Shown: positions 42,189 through 51,266 of the stretch, one piece after another
Layout of the letters: every line of letters begins with the position of its first letter
How positions within the stretch are numbered: the stretch's first letter is position 1
Assembly: GCA_023423975.1 (NCBI GenBank)
Contig: JAFAEO010000027.1
Location: 62,001 to 126,000, forward strand
Length of the DNA stretch: 64,000 bases
Direction of reading: 5' to 3'
DNA from: Pseudomonadota bacterium
GTDB taxonomy: Bacteria; Pseudomonadota; Gammaproteobacteria; Burkholderiales; Burkholderiaceae_B
The notes under the pieces: generated by a model
The model's database searches: none
What the model saw: only the letters and a program-made list of their open reading frames with translations
What the model was told of the DNA's origin: nothing
Made by a program: the position numbers and the translations under genes

Positions 42189-42914
42189 ATGGAAAAGACA
42201 AGAATATCAAAACTGCTTGCAGAACGAGGACTGTGTTCCCGTCGTGAAGCCGACGCTTACATTGAACGCGGCTGGGTACGCGTTGATGGAAAGGTCGCCA
42301 CCCTGGGCGAGAAGGCATTTCCCAATCAGTCCATTACACTGGACAAGTCTGCCCAGGCGCGACAGACAGCCCGGGTCACCATCATCATGAACAAACCGGT
42401 GGGCTACGTTTCGGGTCAGGCTGAAGAGGGCTATCGGCCCGCGGTAACGCTGATCACGCCCGATCGGCAGTATGATCGTGACAAGCATACTTTCAATCCC
42501 TCACATTTAAGAGGGCTGGCGCCGGCCGGCAGGCTGGATATCGACTCACAAGGCTTGCTGGTTCTCACCCAGGATGGACGTATTGCCAGGCAACTGATCG
42601 GTGAAGACTCCGAAGTGGAAAAAGAATACCTGGTCCGCGTTGAAGGTAAAATCAGCGGCAACGGACTGCAATTGCTTAGCCACGGACTATCCCTTGATGG
42701 CGATGTACTGCGTCCGGCGCAAGTAAGCTGGCAAAACGACGACCAGCTCAAGTTCATTTTGCAGGAAGGCAAGAAACGGCAAATTCGTCGCATGTGCCAA
42801 ATGGTGGGTCTGAATGTGATCGGTTTGAAACGCGTCCGTATGGGCAATGTAACGCTGGCGGATCTGCCTCCGGGCAAATGGCGCTACCTTAAAAGCCATG
42901 AACGCTTTTTGTGA
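42189..42914 (+). CDS. RluF-like 23S rRNA pseudouridine synthase
   Basis: 241 residues. An N-terminal S4 RNA-binding domain (RISKLLAERGLCSRREADAYIERGWVRVDGK) is followed by an RsuA/RluB/E/F-type catalytic domain with the catalytic Asp in GRLDIDSQGLLVLTQDG and the end motif GKKRQIRRMCQMVGLNVIGLKRVRMGN. It most resembles RluF, which modifies U2604 of 23S rRNA; the exact target is inferred. Divergent from ubiC. Confidence 0.92.
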   Translation: MEKTRISKLLAERGLCSRREADAYIERGWVRVDGKVATLGEKAFPNQSITLDKSAQARQTARVTIIMNKPVGYVSGQAEEGYRPAVTLITPDRQYDRDKHTFNPSHLRGLAPAGRLDIDSQGLLVLTQDGRIARQLIGEDSEVEKEYLVRVEGKISGNGLQLLSHGLSLDGDVLRPAQVSWQNDDQLKFILQEGKKRQIRRMCQMVGLNVIGLKRVRMGNVTLADLPPGKWRYLKSHERFL

Positions 42915-43000
42915 TTGAGTGGGATAAGTGTCCATGCGAATTTTCAACAATATCTTATAATGGCGCCATAAGTCTTTCATCAGAATCAAGGAAACCGATC

Positions 43001-43573
43001 ATGCACATCAAAAGAGGGGCACTTTTTGTCGCAATCGCTGCTACGCTGACCCTGGCAGGCTGTGACACTATGGATCACTTGCTCAAGAATCGCTCTGGCG
43101 GCACACGAGTCAGTGATGTGCCGACGACGCCGCCGCCTTCATCCGGTCGGTCTCCGGCAACAACAGCTTCAACGCCGCCGGCGCCGTCAAATTCGGTTGC
43201 TTCATCGTCGCTTATCATGTACATCGCATCACGCACGCCAATGCAAGGTTATACGGCTGTGCGCCAGAATGGCGTGCTTGTGCATGTTGATCCGACCCAG
43301 ACGCTGACCCGCAACGATTTGCAGAACGCCGTGGCTACCCGCAACAGTGCCGGCAAGGCTTTTGTGAAACTTGAGTTTTCCCCATCGGGCAGCCAGCGAC
43401 TGGCCAGTCTGACCAGCAACAATATTGGCAAGAGCTTTGCGGTAACGCAGAAAAATCGCCTTGTATCGATCATCAATATCGGTAAACCCATTACGTCGGG
43501 CGTGCTGTATGTGCCGATGTCCAGTGAACAGGCAGCCACCACCTTCGAAGACCAGATTCTGGATGGCGAGTAG
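43001..43573 (+). CDS. Lipoprotein with SecD-head-like domain
   Basis: 190 residues. A signal peptide ends in the lipobox LAGC (Cys21). A Pro/Ser/Thr-rich linker (about 35-70) leads to a domain in which FVKLEFSPSGSQRLASLTSNNIGKSFAVTQKNRLVSI and GVLYVPMS follow the pattern of the SecD/SecF P1 head (periplasmic base-and-head domain): a strand, a helix, T..N.GK, a hydrophobic strand, then a turn and strand. This similarity is by eye only. AAGGA precedes ATG 43001. The 230-base gap after it holds no gene I recognise. Confidence 0.72.
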   Translation: MHIKRGALFVAIAATLTLAGCDTMDHLLKNRSGGTRVSDVPTTPPPSSGRSPATTASTPPAPSNSVASSSLIMYIASRTPMQGYTAVRQNGVLVHVDPTQTLTRNDLQNAVATRNSAGKAFVKLEFSPSGSQRLASLTSNNIGKSFAVTQKNRLVSIINIGKPITSGVLYVPMSSEQAATTFEDQILDGE

Positions 43574-43803
43574 TAAAGCTGGTGTCACTTAAAGTGAGTG
43601 GTACTGCGAGCATTGAAAGCCAGCAGGGAGACAGGCAATGTCTTGTCATAATTCCGGCACCGTATCTTGATCGCAGCAGTATGAAGCGCAGCATGGACGC
43701 TGTGTGGTACGTAGTCGGTGACACGATGTCCCTGGCTGGTAAATGAACATCCGGCCTTTTTTTCATTTTGCGATTACCAGGCTATCGCGGCCTGAGGGCC
43801 TCG

Positions 43804-44586
43804 TCAGGCAAATGACAAGGAGAGGGTGGCGACGACCGGCGCATGATCCGACGGTTGCTCATTGCCACGGGGCGCCTTGTCGATAACGCAGGCTGTGCAA
43901 AGTTGCGCCAGCGATGGCGTCAGCAGGACATGGTCAATGCGCAGCCCGGCGTTGCGGCGAAACCCCATCATCCGGTAATCCCACCAGCTGAACAGTTTCT
44001 CTTCCTGATCAAACAGACGAAATGAATCGGCAAGGCCAAGGCCGCTGAGCGCCTGCATGGCGGCGCGCTCCTTGGGCGAAATCAGAATATCGCCGGTATA
44101 TTTGGGGTGTACATCGCGGTCTTCGGGCGCGATGTTATAGTCGCCGCAAATGGCCAGATTGGGAAATAATTTCATCTGTGATTCAACGAACTGGTTGAGT
44201 GCCGCGTACCATTCCAGTTTGTAGTTGTATTTGTCGCTATCGAGCGCACTGCCGTTGGGACAATAGGCGCAAATAACCCGCATCGGGCCTTCGCTGGTCT
44301 GGCAGGTGGCGGTAATCAGACGCTGCTGGGTGTCGGGGTAGAGCGGGTTGTTGACGATCACATCTTCCAGTGACGAGCGCGACAAAATGGCCACGCCGTT
44401 ATAGGTTTTCTGCCCGGTCCAGACAGCGTCGTAGCCCAGTTCCTGGAAGGCATCCTTGGGAAATTTTTCATTGACCTGCTTGAGCTCCTGAATACACAAG
44501 ATATCGATACTGTGCTCATCCAGCCAGGCAAGCACCTGCGGCAGACGTACAGTGAGCGAATTGACATTCCAAGTAGCGATTTTCAT
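43804..44586 (-). CDS. xthA: Exodeoxyribonuclease III
   Basis: 260 residues. A 3'-5' exonuclease and class II AP endonuclease in base-excision repair. MKIATWNVNSLTVRL, the metal-binding Glu in LCIQELK, the catalytic Asp and Asn in CGDYNIAPEDRDV, and the terminal Asp-His in SDHAPV are all present. It is divergent from the thiolase gene and convergent with the lipoprotein gene. A weak hairpin (GCCTGA/TCAGGC) overlaps its stop. Confidence 0.96.
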   Translation of the reverse strand: MKIATWNVNSLTVRLPQVLAWLDEHSIDILCIQELKQVNEKFPKDAFQELGYDAVWTGQKTYNGVAILSRSSLEDVIVNNPLYPDTQQRLITATCQTSEGPMRVICAYCPNGSALDSDKYNYKLEWYAALNQFVESQMKLFPNLAICGDYNIAPEDRDVHPKYTGDILISPKERAAMQALSGLGLADSFRLFDQEEKLFSWWDYRMMGFRRNAGLRIDHVLLTPSLAQLCTACVIDKAPRGNEQPSDHAPVVATLSLSFA

Positions 44587-44683
44587 AGCGGTCCTGATTT
44601 TCCGTTGAACACAAACAGCGGGCTTTCATTGTATGCCGGATGCGTTATGATTCGCTTCTCTTCACACAAAAAAAGGAATTATC

Positions 44684-45865
44684 ATGCCTGACGTTTTCGT
44701 GGTATCCGGTGTTCGTACGGCCATTGGCGGCTTTGGCGGCAGTCTGAAAAATGTAAGCCCTGGCGAGCTGGGAGCAACGGTCATCCGGGCAGCCATGGAG
44801 CGTGCTGCGGTGACAGGCGAAGATATCGGCCACGTCGCGCTGGGGCATGTGATCAATACCGAGCCTCGTGACATGTATCTGTCGCGCTATGCGGCGGTCA
44901 CAGCCGGTGTCTCACAGGGCACGCCGGCTTTGAATGTCAACCGCCTGTGCGGCTCCGGCCTGCAAGCCATCGTCTCTGCCGCCCAGACATTGTTGCTTGG
45001 AGATGCCCAAATCGCGATCGCCGGCGGCGTCGAGAACATGAGCCGCGCGCCTTATATTGCGCCGGCACACCGGTTTGGCGCCAGAATGGGTGACAGCGTG
45101 ATGCAGGACATGATGACCGGCGCGCTGTCCGATCCGTTTGAAAAAATGCATATGGGTGTCACGGCCGAAAATGTAGCCAAAGAGTACGGCGTGTCCCGTC
45201 AGCAACAGGACGAACTGGCTGTCGCGTCCCATCAACGCGCGGCCAACGCCATTGACCAGGGCTATTTCAAGGACCAGATCGTGCCGGTGGTGATGAAATC
45301 GCGCAAAGGCGATATCGTATTCGATACCGATGAGCACGTGCGAGGCGACATCACACTCGAGGGGCTGTCTGCCCTGAAGCCGGTGTTTGTCAAAGAAGCC
45401 GGAACGGTCACAGCCGGTAATGCGTCGGGCATTAATGACGGCGCTGCCGCGCTGGTGCTGATGAACGGGGAGATGGTCAAAGAACGCGGTGCGAAACCGC
45501 TGGCCCGTCTGGTGGCCTACGGTCACGCCGGCGTTGATCCTCGTCTGATGGGCATTGGTCCTGTTCCTGCAACACGCAATGCCCTGGCCAGGGCAGGGCT
45601 GAAAATTGAAGATATGGATGTGATTGAGGCCAATGAGGCATTTGCAGCCCAGGCTTGCGCCGTCACACAGCAATTGGGCATGGATCCGGCCAAAGTCAAC
45701 CCTAACGGCAGCGGCATCGGGCTGGGTCATCCGGTGGGCGCAACTGGCGCCATTATTACTGTCAAGGCGCTGCACGAGTTGCAGCGCATCGGCGGACGCT
45801 ATGCGCTGGTGACCATGTGCATCGGCGGCGGGCAGGGGATTGCCGCTATCTTCGAACGGGTCTGA
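44684..45865 (+). CDS. Acetyl-CoA C-acyltransferase (thiolase)
   Basis: 393 residues, the length of biosynthetic thiolases. It condenses or cleaves acyl-CoA (for example two acetyl-CoA to acetoacetyl-CoA). The triad is visible: nucleophile Cys89 in RLCGSGLQ, His349 in GLGHPVGATGA, and Cys379 in CIGGGQG. It resembles PhaA/BktB, but no phaB or phaC is nearby, so its place in PHB synthesis, fatty-acid or amino-acid degradation cannot be fixed. AAAGGAA precedes the ATG. The methyltransferase-like gene follows after 6 bases. Confidence 0.93.
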   Translation: MPDVFVVSGVRTAIGGFGGSLKNVSPGELGATVIRAAMERAAVTGEDIGHVALGHVINTEPRDMYLSRYAAVTAGVSQGTPALNVNRLCGSGLQAIVSAAQTLLLGDAQIAIAGGVENMSRAPYIAPAHRFGARMGDSVMQDMMTGALSDPFEKMHMGVTAENVAKEYGVSRQQQDELAVASHQRAANAIDQGYFKDQIVPVVMKSRKGDIVFDTDEHVRGDITLEGLSALKPVFVKEAGTVTAGNASGINDGAAALVLMNGEMVKERGAKPLARLVAYGHAGVDPRLMGIGPVPATRNALARAGLKIEDMDVIEANEAFAAQACAVTQQLGMDPAKVNPNGSGIGLGHPVGATGAIITVKALHELQRIGGRYALVTMCIGGGQGIAAIFERV

Positions 45866-45871
45866 TGACGC

Positions 45872-46654
45872 ATGCAACACCAGAAAAGGGAGCCACACCC
45901 CGATTATGACGAGCCGATGATCTCCGAATCGCAGGGTGTCCGGTATTTGCATTTCAATAGCGAATGGATTCAGGGCGCCATGCGGGTGAAACGTCCCGAA
46001 AAACTGGAGTTCGAGTATACGCAGCAGATGATGGCATGGCTGTTGTTTCTGGCGCCACCGGTTAATCGTGGCGTCGGTATTCTGGGGCTGGGGGCCGGGT
46101 CGCTGACGCGTTTTTGTCAGCATCATTTCGATAGCGATGTCGTAACTGTGGAATGGAATCCCCAGGTTACCGCCATATGCGAGTCTGCCTTTGAGTTGCG
46201 GCAAACGGCCTCGTGCCGGGTGGTGCATGAAGATGCGCAGGACTGGGTCCTGGATCCAATCAATGAAAACAGCTATGGCGCGCTCATGGTGGATTTGTAC
46301 GATTACACCGCACAGGGGCCGGTATGTTCTTCAGATCAGTTTTACCGGGGCTGTCGGCGAGTGTGCGCCGACCTGGGAGTAGTTACAATCAACCTGTTCG
46401 GTCATCACGGTAGTTTTCGCAAGAATATGCGTAATATCATGCGGGCTTTTGATGATCGTGTGCTCCTGTTTCCCGAAACCATTGATGGCAATCGTATCGT
46501 CATTGCATTTACCGGTCCGCCATTGCAGGTAACACGTGAGCAGTTGCAGCAGCGGGCCAGACGGGTGCAGAGCCTGTACCGGTTGCCGGCGACGGGTTGG
46601 CTTCGGACGCTGCTGCAGGAAAACGGCAAGACAGGGGAGCTAATCAGTTTCTAA
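45872..46654 (+). CDS. Spermidine synthase-like protein
   Basis: 260 residues, cytoplasmic. A Rossmann methyltransferase/aminopropyltransferase fold: nucleotide motif ILGLGAGSLTRFC, acidic strand end VVTVEWNP, DAQDWV, and VDLYDYTAQGP followed by FYRGCRRVCADLGVVTINLFG. The aminopropyl motif of true SpeE (D..DP.GP) is altered to VDLYDYTAQGP, so polyamine synthesis is doubtful. Such SpeE-like proteins are common in betaproteobacteria with unknown substrate. Very likely cotranscribed with the thiolase. Confidence 0.8.
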   Translation: MQHQKREPHPDYDEPMISESQGVRYLHFNSEWIQGAMRVKRPEKLEFEYTQQMMAWLLFLAPPVNRGVGILGLGAGSLTRFCQHHFDSDVVTVEWNPQVTAICESAFELRQTASCRVVHEDAQDWVLDPINENSYGALMVDLYDYTAQGPVCSSDQFYRGCRRVCADLGVVTINLFGHHGSFRKNMRNIMRAFDDRVLLFPETIDGNRIVIAFTGPPLQVTREQLQQRARRVQSLYRLPATGWLRTLLQENGKTGELISF

Positions 46655-46783
46655 GCGCCGTCAATTGAGGTTATGCGCCCGGTTTGCGTTGCCGGCCGCA
46701 GCTATTCTCGTTAATACCACTGGTACGAAGCGGTTTGCTATGACAGAATCGCTGAGTTTGGAACATGTCATTCAGGAGTAGTT

Positions 46784-47755
46784 ATGATCAAGGGCACGTT
46801 TACCTTCTGTCTTTCCGTTGCGCTGGTTTCAACCTCGCTGCTCGCGGGCGCAGCCCAGGCGGCAGACAAGTTTGTTGCTGTCACATCCATCGTTGAACAC
46901 CCGGCCCTTGACGCCGTGCGCGACGGCGTCAAGGAAGGTCTGGCCAAAGAAGGCTTTGAAGAAGGCAAGAATCTGAAATGGAAGTATCAGAGCGCGCAGG
47001 GCAATACCGGTACCGCCGCCCAGATTGCGCGCCAGTTCATCGGTGAAAGGCCCGATGCCATCGTAGCCATTGCCACGCCGTCGGCGCAGGCGGTGGTTGC
47101 CGCAACCAAAACCATTCCAGTGGTGTATTCCGCTGTAACCGACCCGGTTGCGGCCCAGTTGGTCAAATCCATGGACGGCTCAGGCGCCAACGTGACCGGC
47201 GTGTCCGATGTGCTGGTCCTCGAAAAGCAGATTGAATTGATCAAGCAGGTATTGCCAGAGGCCAAGCGCGTAGGCATTGTCTACAATCCGGGCGAAGCCA
47301 ATTCCAGCGTGGTAGTCAAGCGGCTGAAGGAATTGTTGCCCAAGTCTGGCATGACGCTTGTCGAAGCGTCCGCACCGCGCTCGGTCGATGTAGGTTCGGC
47401 GGCGCGCAGTCTGGCAGGCAAGGTTGATGTGATCTATACCAATACCGATAACAATGTGGTATCTGCCTATGAAGCCCTGGTCAAGGTGGGCAACGAATCC
47501 AAGATTCCTCTGGTTGCTTCGGACACCGATAGCGTCAAGCGCGGCGCCATTGCCGCCCTGGGCATCAACTACAAGAATCTGGGAATTCAGACTGGTACAA
47601 TCGTAGCGCGGATCCTGAAAGGCGAAAAGCCAGGCAGCATCCCGTCCGAAACCAGCAACACGCTGGAGCTGTTCGTTAATCCGGGGGCTGCCCAAAAGCA
47701 AGGGGTTACATTGAGCGAAGACTTTGTCAAAAGCGCCAAAGTGATTGTGAAATAA
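46784..47755 (+). CDS. ABC transporter substrate-binding protein (TrpX family)
   Basis: 323 residues. A signal peptide (about 1-26, ending AQA-A) and a two-lobe binding fold of the ABC_sub_bind family (PF04392). Typical blocks: VTSIVEHPALDAVRDGVKEGL, ERPDAIVAIATPSAQAV, IPVVYSAVTDPVAAQLV, KRVGIVYNPGEANS and VDVIYTNTDNNVVSAYEAL. The family includes tryptophan/tyrosine binding proteins; the ligand here is inferred only by family. AGGAG precedes the ATG. First gene of a three-gene importer, separated from the permease by a terminator. A palindrome TACCACTGGTA lies upstream at 46715-46725. Confidence 0.9.
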   Translation: MIKGTFTFCLSVALVSTSLLAGAAQAADKFVAVTSIVEHPALDAVRDGVKEGLAKEGFEEGKNLKWKYQSAQGNTGTAAQIARQFIGERPDAIVAIATPSAQAVVAATKTIPVVYSAVTDPVAAQLVKSMDGSGANVTGVSDVLVLEKQIELIKQVLPEAKRVGIVYNPGEANSSVVVKRLKELLPKSGMTLVEASAPRSVDVGSAARSLAGKVDVIYTNTDNNVVSAYEALVKVGNESKIPLVASDTDSVKRGAIAALGINYKNLGIQTGTIVARILKGEKPGSIPSETSNTLELFVNPGAAQKQGVTLSEDFVKSAKVIVK

Positions 47756-47776
47756 CCTGTTGTTACCTTTTTACTG

Positions 47777-47801
47777 GCCTGGGCTCATCTCAGGCTTTTT
47801 T
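47777..47801 (+). terminator. Intra-operon terminator after the binding-protein gene
   Basis: GCCTG (47777-47781) pairs with CAGGC (47791-47795), followed by six T. It lies between the binding-protein gene and the permease, so part of the transcripts would stop here, giving more binding protein than permease. Confidence 0.7.
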
Positions 47802-47822
47802 ATTTGATCATAAGTTCTTAAC

Positions 47823-48713
47823 ATGTCTCTTTTTTCTTCCCTTGGGGCGCTGGAGCTGGGTTTTATCTACAGCCTGGTCGCGCTGGGCGTGTTCATTTCC
47901 TTTCGCGTCTTGCGCTTTCCCGATCTGACGGTCGATGGTACGTTTGCCACCGGCGGTGCCGTGTCTGCGCTACTGGTCAGCAGCGGTTACGATCCGTTCG
48001 TGGCCAGCGTGGCAGCGATGCTCGCTTGTGCTTTTGCTGGAATGATCACCGGCTGGCTCAACGTCAAGCTGGGCATTATGGATTTGCTGGCCAGTATTTT
48101 GATGATGACCGCCCTGTATTCGATCAACCTGCGCATCATGGGCGGACCGAACATTCCCCTGATCACCAGCGACACCGTCTTTTCGCTCACGCAACCGGCG
48201 ACGCTCGACGATTTCATCTGGCGTCCGGTATTGCTCTTCATTGTCGTGGTGATCGTAAAAATCGTTCTGGACGCCTATTTTTCGACCCGATCAGGACTGG
48301 CCATGCGTTCGACCGGCTCGAATTTGCGAATGGCTCGGGCCCAGGGCATTTCTACAGACCGTATGGTGCTTATCGGCATGGCGCTATCCAATGCGCTGGT
48401 AGGCCTGGGCGGCGCGCTGTTTGCCCAGTCGCAGGGCGGGTCTGACATTTCCATGGGAATCGGTACCATCGTCATCGGCCTGGCGGCCGTTATCGTGGGG
48501 GAAAGCATTTTGCCGGCACGACGTTTTCTTTTTATCACGCTGGCCGTCATTGTGGGAGCCATTCTCTATCGCTTTTTCATTGCATTGGCGCTCAATAGCG
48601 ATTTCATCGGCCTCAAGGCACAGGATCTGAATTTGATTACGGCATTGCTGGTGGCCATTGCACTGATTCTGCCCAAACTTCGCCGTAGCCTGCGAATCAA
48701 AGGACGCGCCTGA
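47823..48713 (+). CDS. ABC transporter permease (TrpY family, BPD_transp_2)
   Basis: 296 residues with about eight hydrophobic segments, inner membrane. The sequence follows branched-chain/sugar type permeases: FRVLRFPDLTVDGTFATGGAV, STRSGLAMRSTGSNLRMARAQG (cytoplasmic coupling region) and IGTIVIGLAAVIVGESIL. It forms the channel of the importer with the flanking binding protein and ATPase. It is one base from the ATPase gene. Confidence 0.9.
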   Translation: MSLFSSLGALELGFIYSLVALGVFISFRVLRFPDLTVDGTFATGGAVSALLVSSGYDPFVASVAAMLACAFAGMITGWLNVKLGIMDLLASILMMTALYSINLRIMGGPNIPLITSDTVFSLTQPATLDDFIWRPVLLFIVVVIVKIVLDAYFSTRSGLAMRSTGSNLRMARAQGISTDRMVLIGMALSNALVGLGGALFAQSQGGSDISMGIGTIVIGLAAVIVGESILPARRFLFITLAVIVGAILYRFFIALALNSDFIGLKAQDLNLITALLVAIALILPKLRRSLRIKGRA

Positions 48714-48714
48714 T

Positions 48715-49509
48715 ATGTTGAACGCACAAAATCTGCATATTACCTTTAATGCCGGTACCCCCATTGAAACGCGCGCACTGCGTGGCTTGTCCCTGAGCAT
48801 TCCGCAAGGGCAGTTCGTCACCGTGATCGGCTCCAACGGCGCTGGCAAGTCAACCTTCCTGAATGCAGTGTCGGGCGAATTGATGGTGGATTCGGGCAGC
48901 ATTCATATCAACGATGAAAATGTCACCCGCAAAAGCGTGTGGCAGCGGGCCGTCAATGTGGCGCGGGTGTTCCAGGACCCGATGGCGGGCACCTGTGAAG
49001 ACCTGACGATCGAAGAAAATATGTCGCTGGCCTATTGTCGGGGCGGCCAACGCGGCCTTCGTCCTGCTTTGCGCAGTGATCTGCGACAGTTGTTCCGGGA
49101 GCGTCTGACCATTCTGGGGCTGGGCCTGGAGTCGCGGCTGACTGACCGCATCGGCCTGTTGTCGGGTGGACAGCGTCAGGCGGTAAGCCTATTGATGGCG
49201 GCACTGCAGCCCAGCAAAATACTCCTGCTGGACGAACATACTGCTGCGCTCGATCCTCGGACCGCGCAATTTGTTCTGGATCTTACAGAAAAGATCGTGA
49301 CTGAACAGAAACTGACCACTATGATGGTCACGCACAGTATGAAGCAAGCACTGGAGATCGGCGAACGGACGATTATGCTGCATCAGGGACAGGTTGTTCT
49401 GGATGTGGCCGGCGAGCAGCGCCGGGACATGACGGTTAGCGACCTGCTGCAGATGTTCGAAAAAGTCAGGGGCGAACAGATCACCGACGACGCCTTGTTG
49501 CTCGATTGA
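48715..49509 (+). CDS. ABC transporter ATP-binding protein (TrpZ family)
   Basis: 264 residues. Walker A GSNGAGKST (about 43-51), the signature LLSGGQRQAVSL, Walker B KILLLDEHTAALD and the switch His in MVTHSM are present. The signature and EHTAALD, with His where most have Pro, are usual in this family. It powers the importer formed with the two genes before it. Confidence 0.93.
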   Translation: MLNAQNLHITFNAGTPIETRALRGLSLSIPQGQFVTVIGSNGAGKSTFLNAVSGELMVDSGSIHINDENVTRKSVWQRAVNVARVFQDPMAGTCEDLTIEENMSLAYCRGGQRGLRPALRSDLRQLFRERLTILGLGLESRLTDRIGLLSGGQRQAVSLLMAALQPSKILLLDEHTAALDPRTAQFVLDLTEKIVTEQKLTTMMVTHSMKQALEIGERTIMLHQGQVVLDVAGEQRRDMTVSDLLQMFEKVRGEQITDDALLLD

Positions 49510-49840
49510 CACTTTACCGGTCGAAAAACGCAGATTTTGCGCCTCCCTGGCGGGCGGATGACGACAAAACCAGCACAGGCGTGTTATTTTTATTGCATCT
49601 TGGCCTGCCAGTGGCCGATCGGGGCGCAGCGAGGCGCCATGCCTCGGTATTGATTCGACCACGTTTTATCCGGTATGTGCGTCGCCGATACAGCGGTCTG
49701 CGTTGCTAAGCGGGCGGGTAAAGGCAGCCATGGCCGTGCTTTTTCAATAGACGACGCAGCCAGCCCATTGCATGGCAATCGTCCTGCTATAGCGCATTTC
49801 TCAGGTGAATGTGTTCACAACATTCCCGAGAATCAGATAA
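49510..49840. other. Intergenic region without recognisable gene
   Basis: About 330 bases between the ABC importer and the promoter of the efflux operon. Open frames here are short and look random, and I see no strong hairpin or terminator for the ABC operon. Confidence 0.4.
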
Positions 49841-49906
49841 AAACCCTAAAACTTAAGGGTTTATACTAAATAGTATTTGCTTAGGCAATTATTTTCTGGT
49901 TATAAT
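49841..49906 (+). promoter_or_regulatory. RND-operon promoter with adjacent inverted repeats
   Basis: AAACCCT/AGGGTTT (49841-49862) and ATACT-aaat-AGTAT (49863-49876) are two perfect inverted repeats side by side. Directly after them come TTGCTT (49877-49882), an 18-base spacer and a perfect TATAAT (49901-49906). The efflux gene starts at 49975. The repeats could bind a TetR-type repressor, but none is encoded nearby. Confidence 0.6.
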
Positions 49907-49974
49907 CTTTTCTTCAACACCGTTCAATCAGCTATCCGTCAGGATCAGCCCTCGCTCTCAAGGTTTCCAACCCA

Positions 49975-51255
49975 ATGACAAACAGACTCTTTTTACACAA
50001 GCGCTATGTTGCAACAGTTTTGCTGTCGTGCCTGGTTGCGCTAAGCGGTTGCGGTAAGGAAGATCAGCAAGCAGGCGCGCAAGGTGGCCCGCCACCGACA
50101 CCTGTCAGCACAATCAAACTGGCCGAAACACCCACCACCATCTTTACCACGCTCCCTGGTCGGGTCAGTGCTGTGCGTGATGCGCAGGTGCGTGCCCGGG
50201 TTAACGGTATTGTGCAAAAAATTGAATTTGAGCAGGGTCGCGAGGTAAAAAAAGGGCAGGTGCTCTTCCGGATTGATCCTGCTACCTACCAGGCACAATA
50301 TGCACAGGCCGAAGCGGCCTTGAATCAAGCCAAAGCGACGGCAGGTAGCGCCCGGCAACTGGCCAACCGCTATAGCACTCTTGTCAAATCCAATGCTGTG
50401 AGCCGTCAGGAATATGACGATGCCCGTGCGCAGGCAAATCAGGCAGATGCGACCATCGCTTCAGCTAAAGCTGCCCTGGATGCAGCCCGTATCAATTTGT
50501 CTTATACCGATGTGGAATCACCCATTGACGGCATTATTGGTCGGGCACTGGTCACTGAAGGAGCGCTGGTCAGCGGGACCGAAGCCACCGAATTGGCGCA
50601 TGTGCAGCAAATGGACCCGGTTTACGTAGACTTTACCCAGTCTACTGCCGAACTGTACCGTTTGCGCAAGGCGATGGCAGATGGACAATTGACCAAGGTT
50701 GACGAAAACACGGCTGTGGTTCAGCTTGAACTGGAAGACGGTACACAGTATCCGGAAAACGGCCAATTGCTTTTTACCGGCGTCAGCGTTGAACCCTCTA
50801 CCGGGCAGGTCACCCTGCGGGCCACGTTCCCCAACTCGGACAAGCTGCTGCTGCCAGGCATGTACGTCACAGTCAAGCTGGAGCAGGGCAAGGACGACAA
50901 GGCACTGCTGGTTCCAACACAAGCTATTCAGCGTTCTACCGATGGCCTGAGCAACGTGATGCTCGTGCGTGATGGCAAGGTTGCTGCGGTAACCATCCAG
51001 ACAGGCGGGGAAGTGAGGACCGATTCAATCGTAACTAAAGGCCTTAAAGCCGGCGACGAAGTGATTGTTGAAGGATTCCAGAAAATCCGTCCAGGCGCAC
51101 CGGTCAAACCTCAGCCATGGAAAAAAGGCAAGGCGGCGGGCGATAAGGGCCAGCAGCCTGAGTCTGGCGCTCAGGAACCACCCAAGGAAGGGGCTGACAA
51201 GACCCCAACACAGGAAAGCAAGCCTGAACAGCAGGGCGACAAGCCGGCACAGTGA
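49975..51255 (+). CDS. RND efflux periplasmic adaptor (AcrA/MexA type)
   Basis: 426 residues. Signal peptide with lipobox LSGC (Cys26), then the membrane-fusion-protein order: beta-barrel start PGRVSAVRDAQVRARVNGIV, lipoyl half, an alpha-helical hairpin (about 100-175, rich in Ala/Gln), lipoyl half with ESPIDGIIGRALVTEGALVSGTEATELAHVQQMDPVYVDF, and barrel/membrane-proximal domains. The last 50 residues are an unusual Lys/Gly/Pro/Gln-rich tail. It links the inner-membrane pump and outer-membrane channel encoded next. Confidence 0.94.
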   Translation: MTNRLFLHKRYVATVLLSCLVALSGCGKEDQQAGAQGGPPPTPVSTIKLAETPTTIFTTLPGRVSAVRDAQVRARVNGIVQKIEFEQGREVKKGQVLFRIDPATYQAQYAQAEAALNQAKATAGSARQLANRYSTLVKSNAVSRQEYDDARAQANQADATIASAKAALDAARINLSYTDVESPIDGIIGRALVTEGALVSGTEATELAHVQQMDPVYVDFTQSTAELYRLRKAMADGQLTKVDENTAVVQLELEDGTQYPENGQLLFTGVSVEPSTGQVTLRATFPNSDKLLLPGMYVTVKLEQGKDDKALLVPTQAIQRSTDGLSNVMLVRDGKVAAVTIQTGGEVRTDSIVTKGLKAGDEVIVEGFQKIRPGAPVKPQPWKKGKAAGDKGQQPESGAQEPPKEGADKTPTQESKPEQQGDKPAQ

Positions 51256-51266
51256 GTATATAAAAC

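Noticed and set aside
44912..46228. 438-codon minus-strand open frame across the thiolase and SpeE-like genes
   Set aside because: It lies opposite two clearly conserved genes, is very His/Arg-rich and has no start signal or family resemblance.
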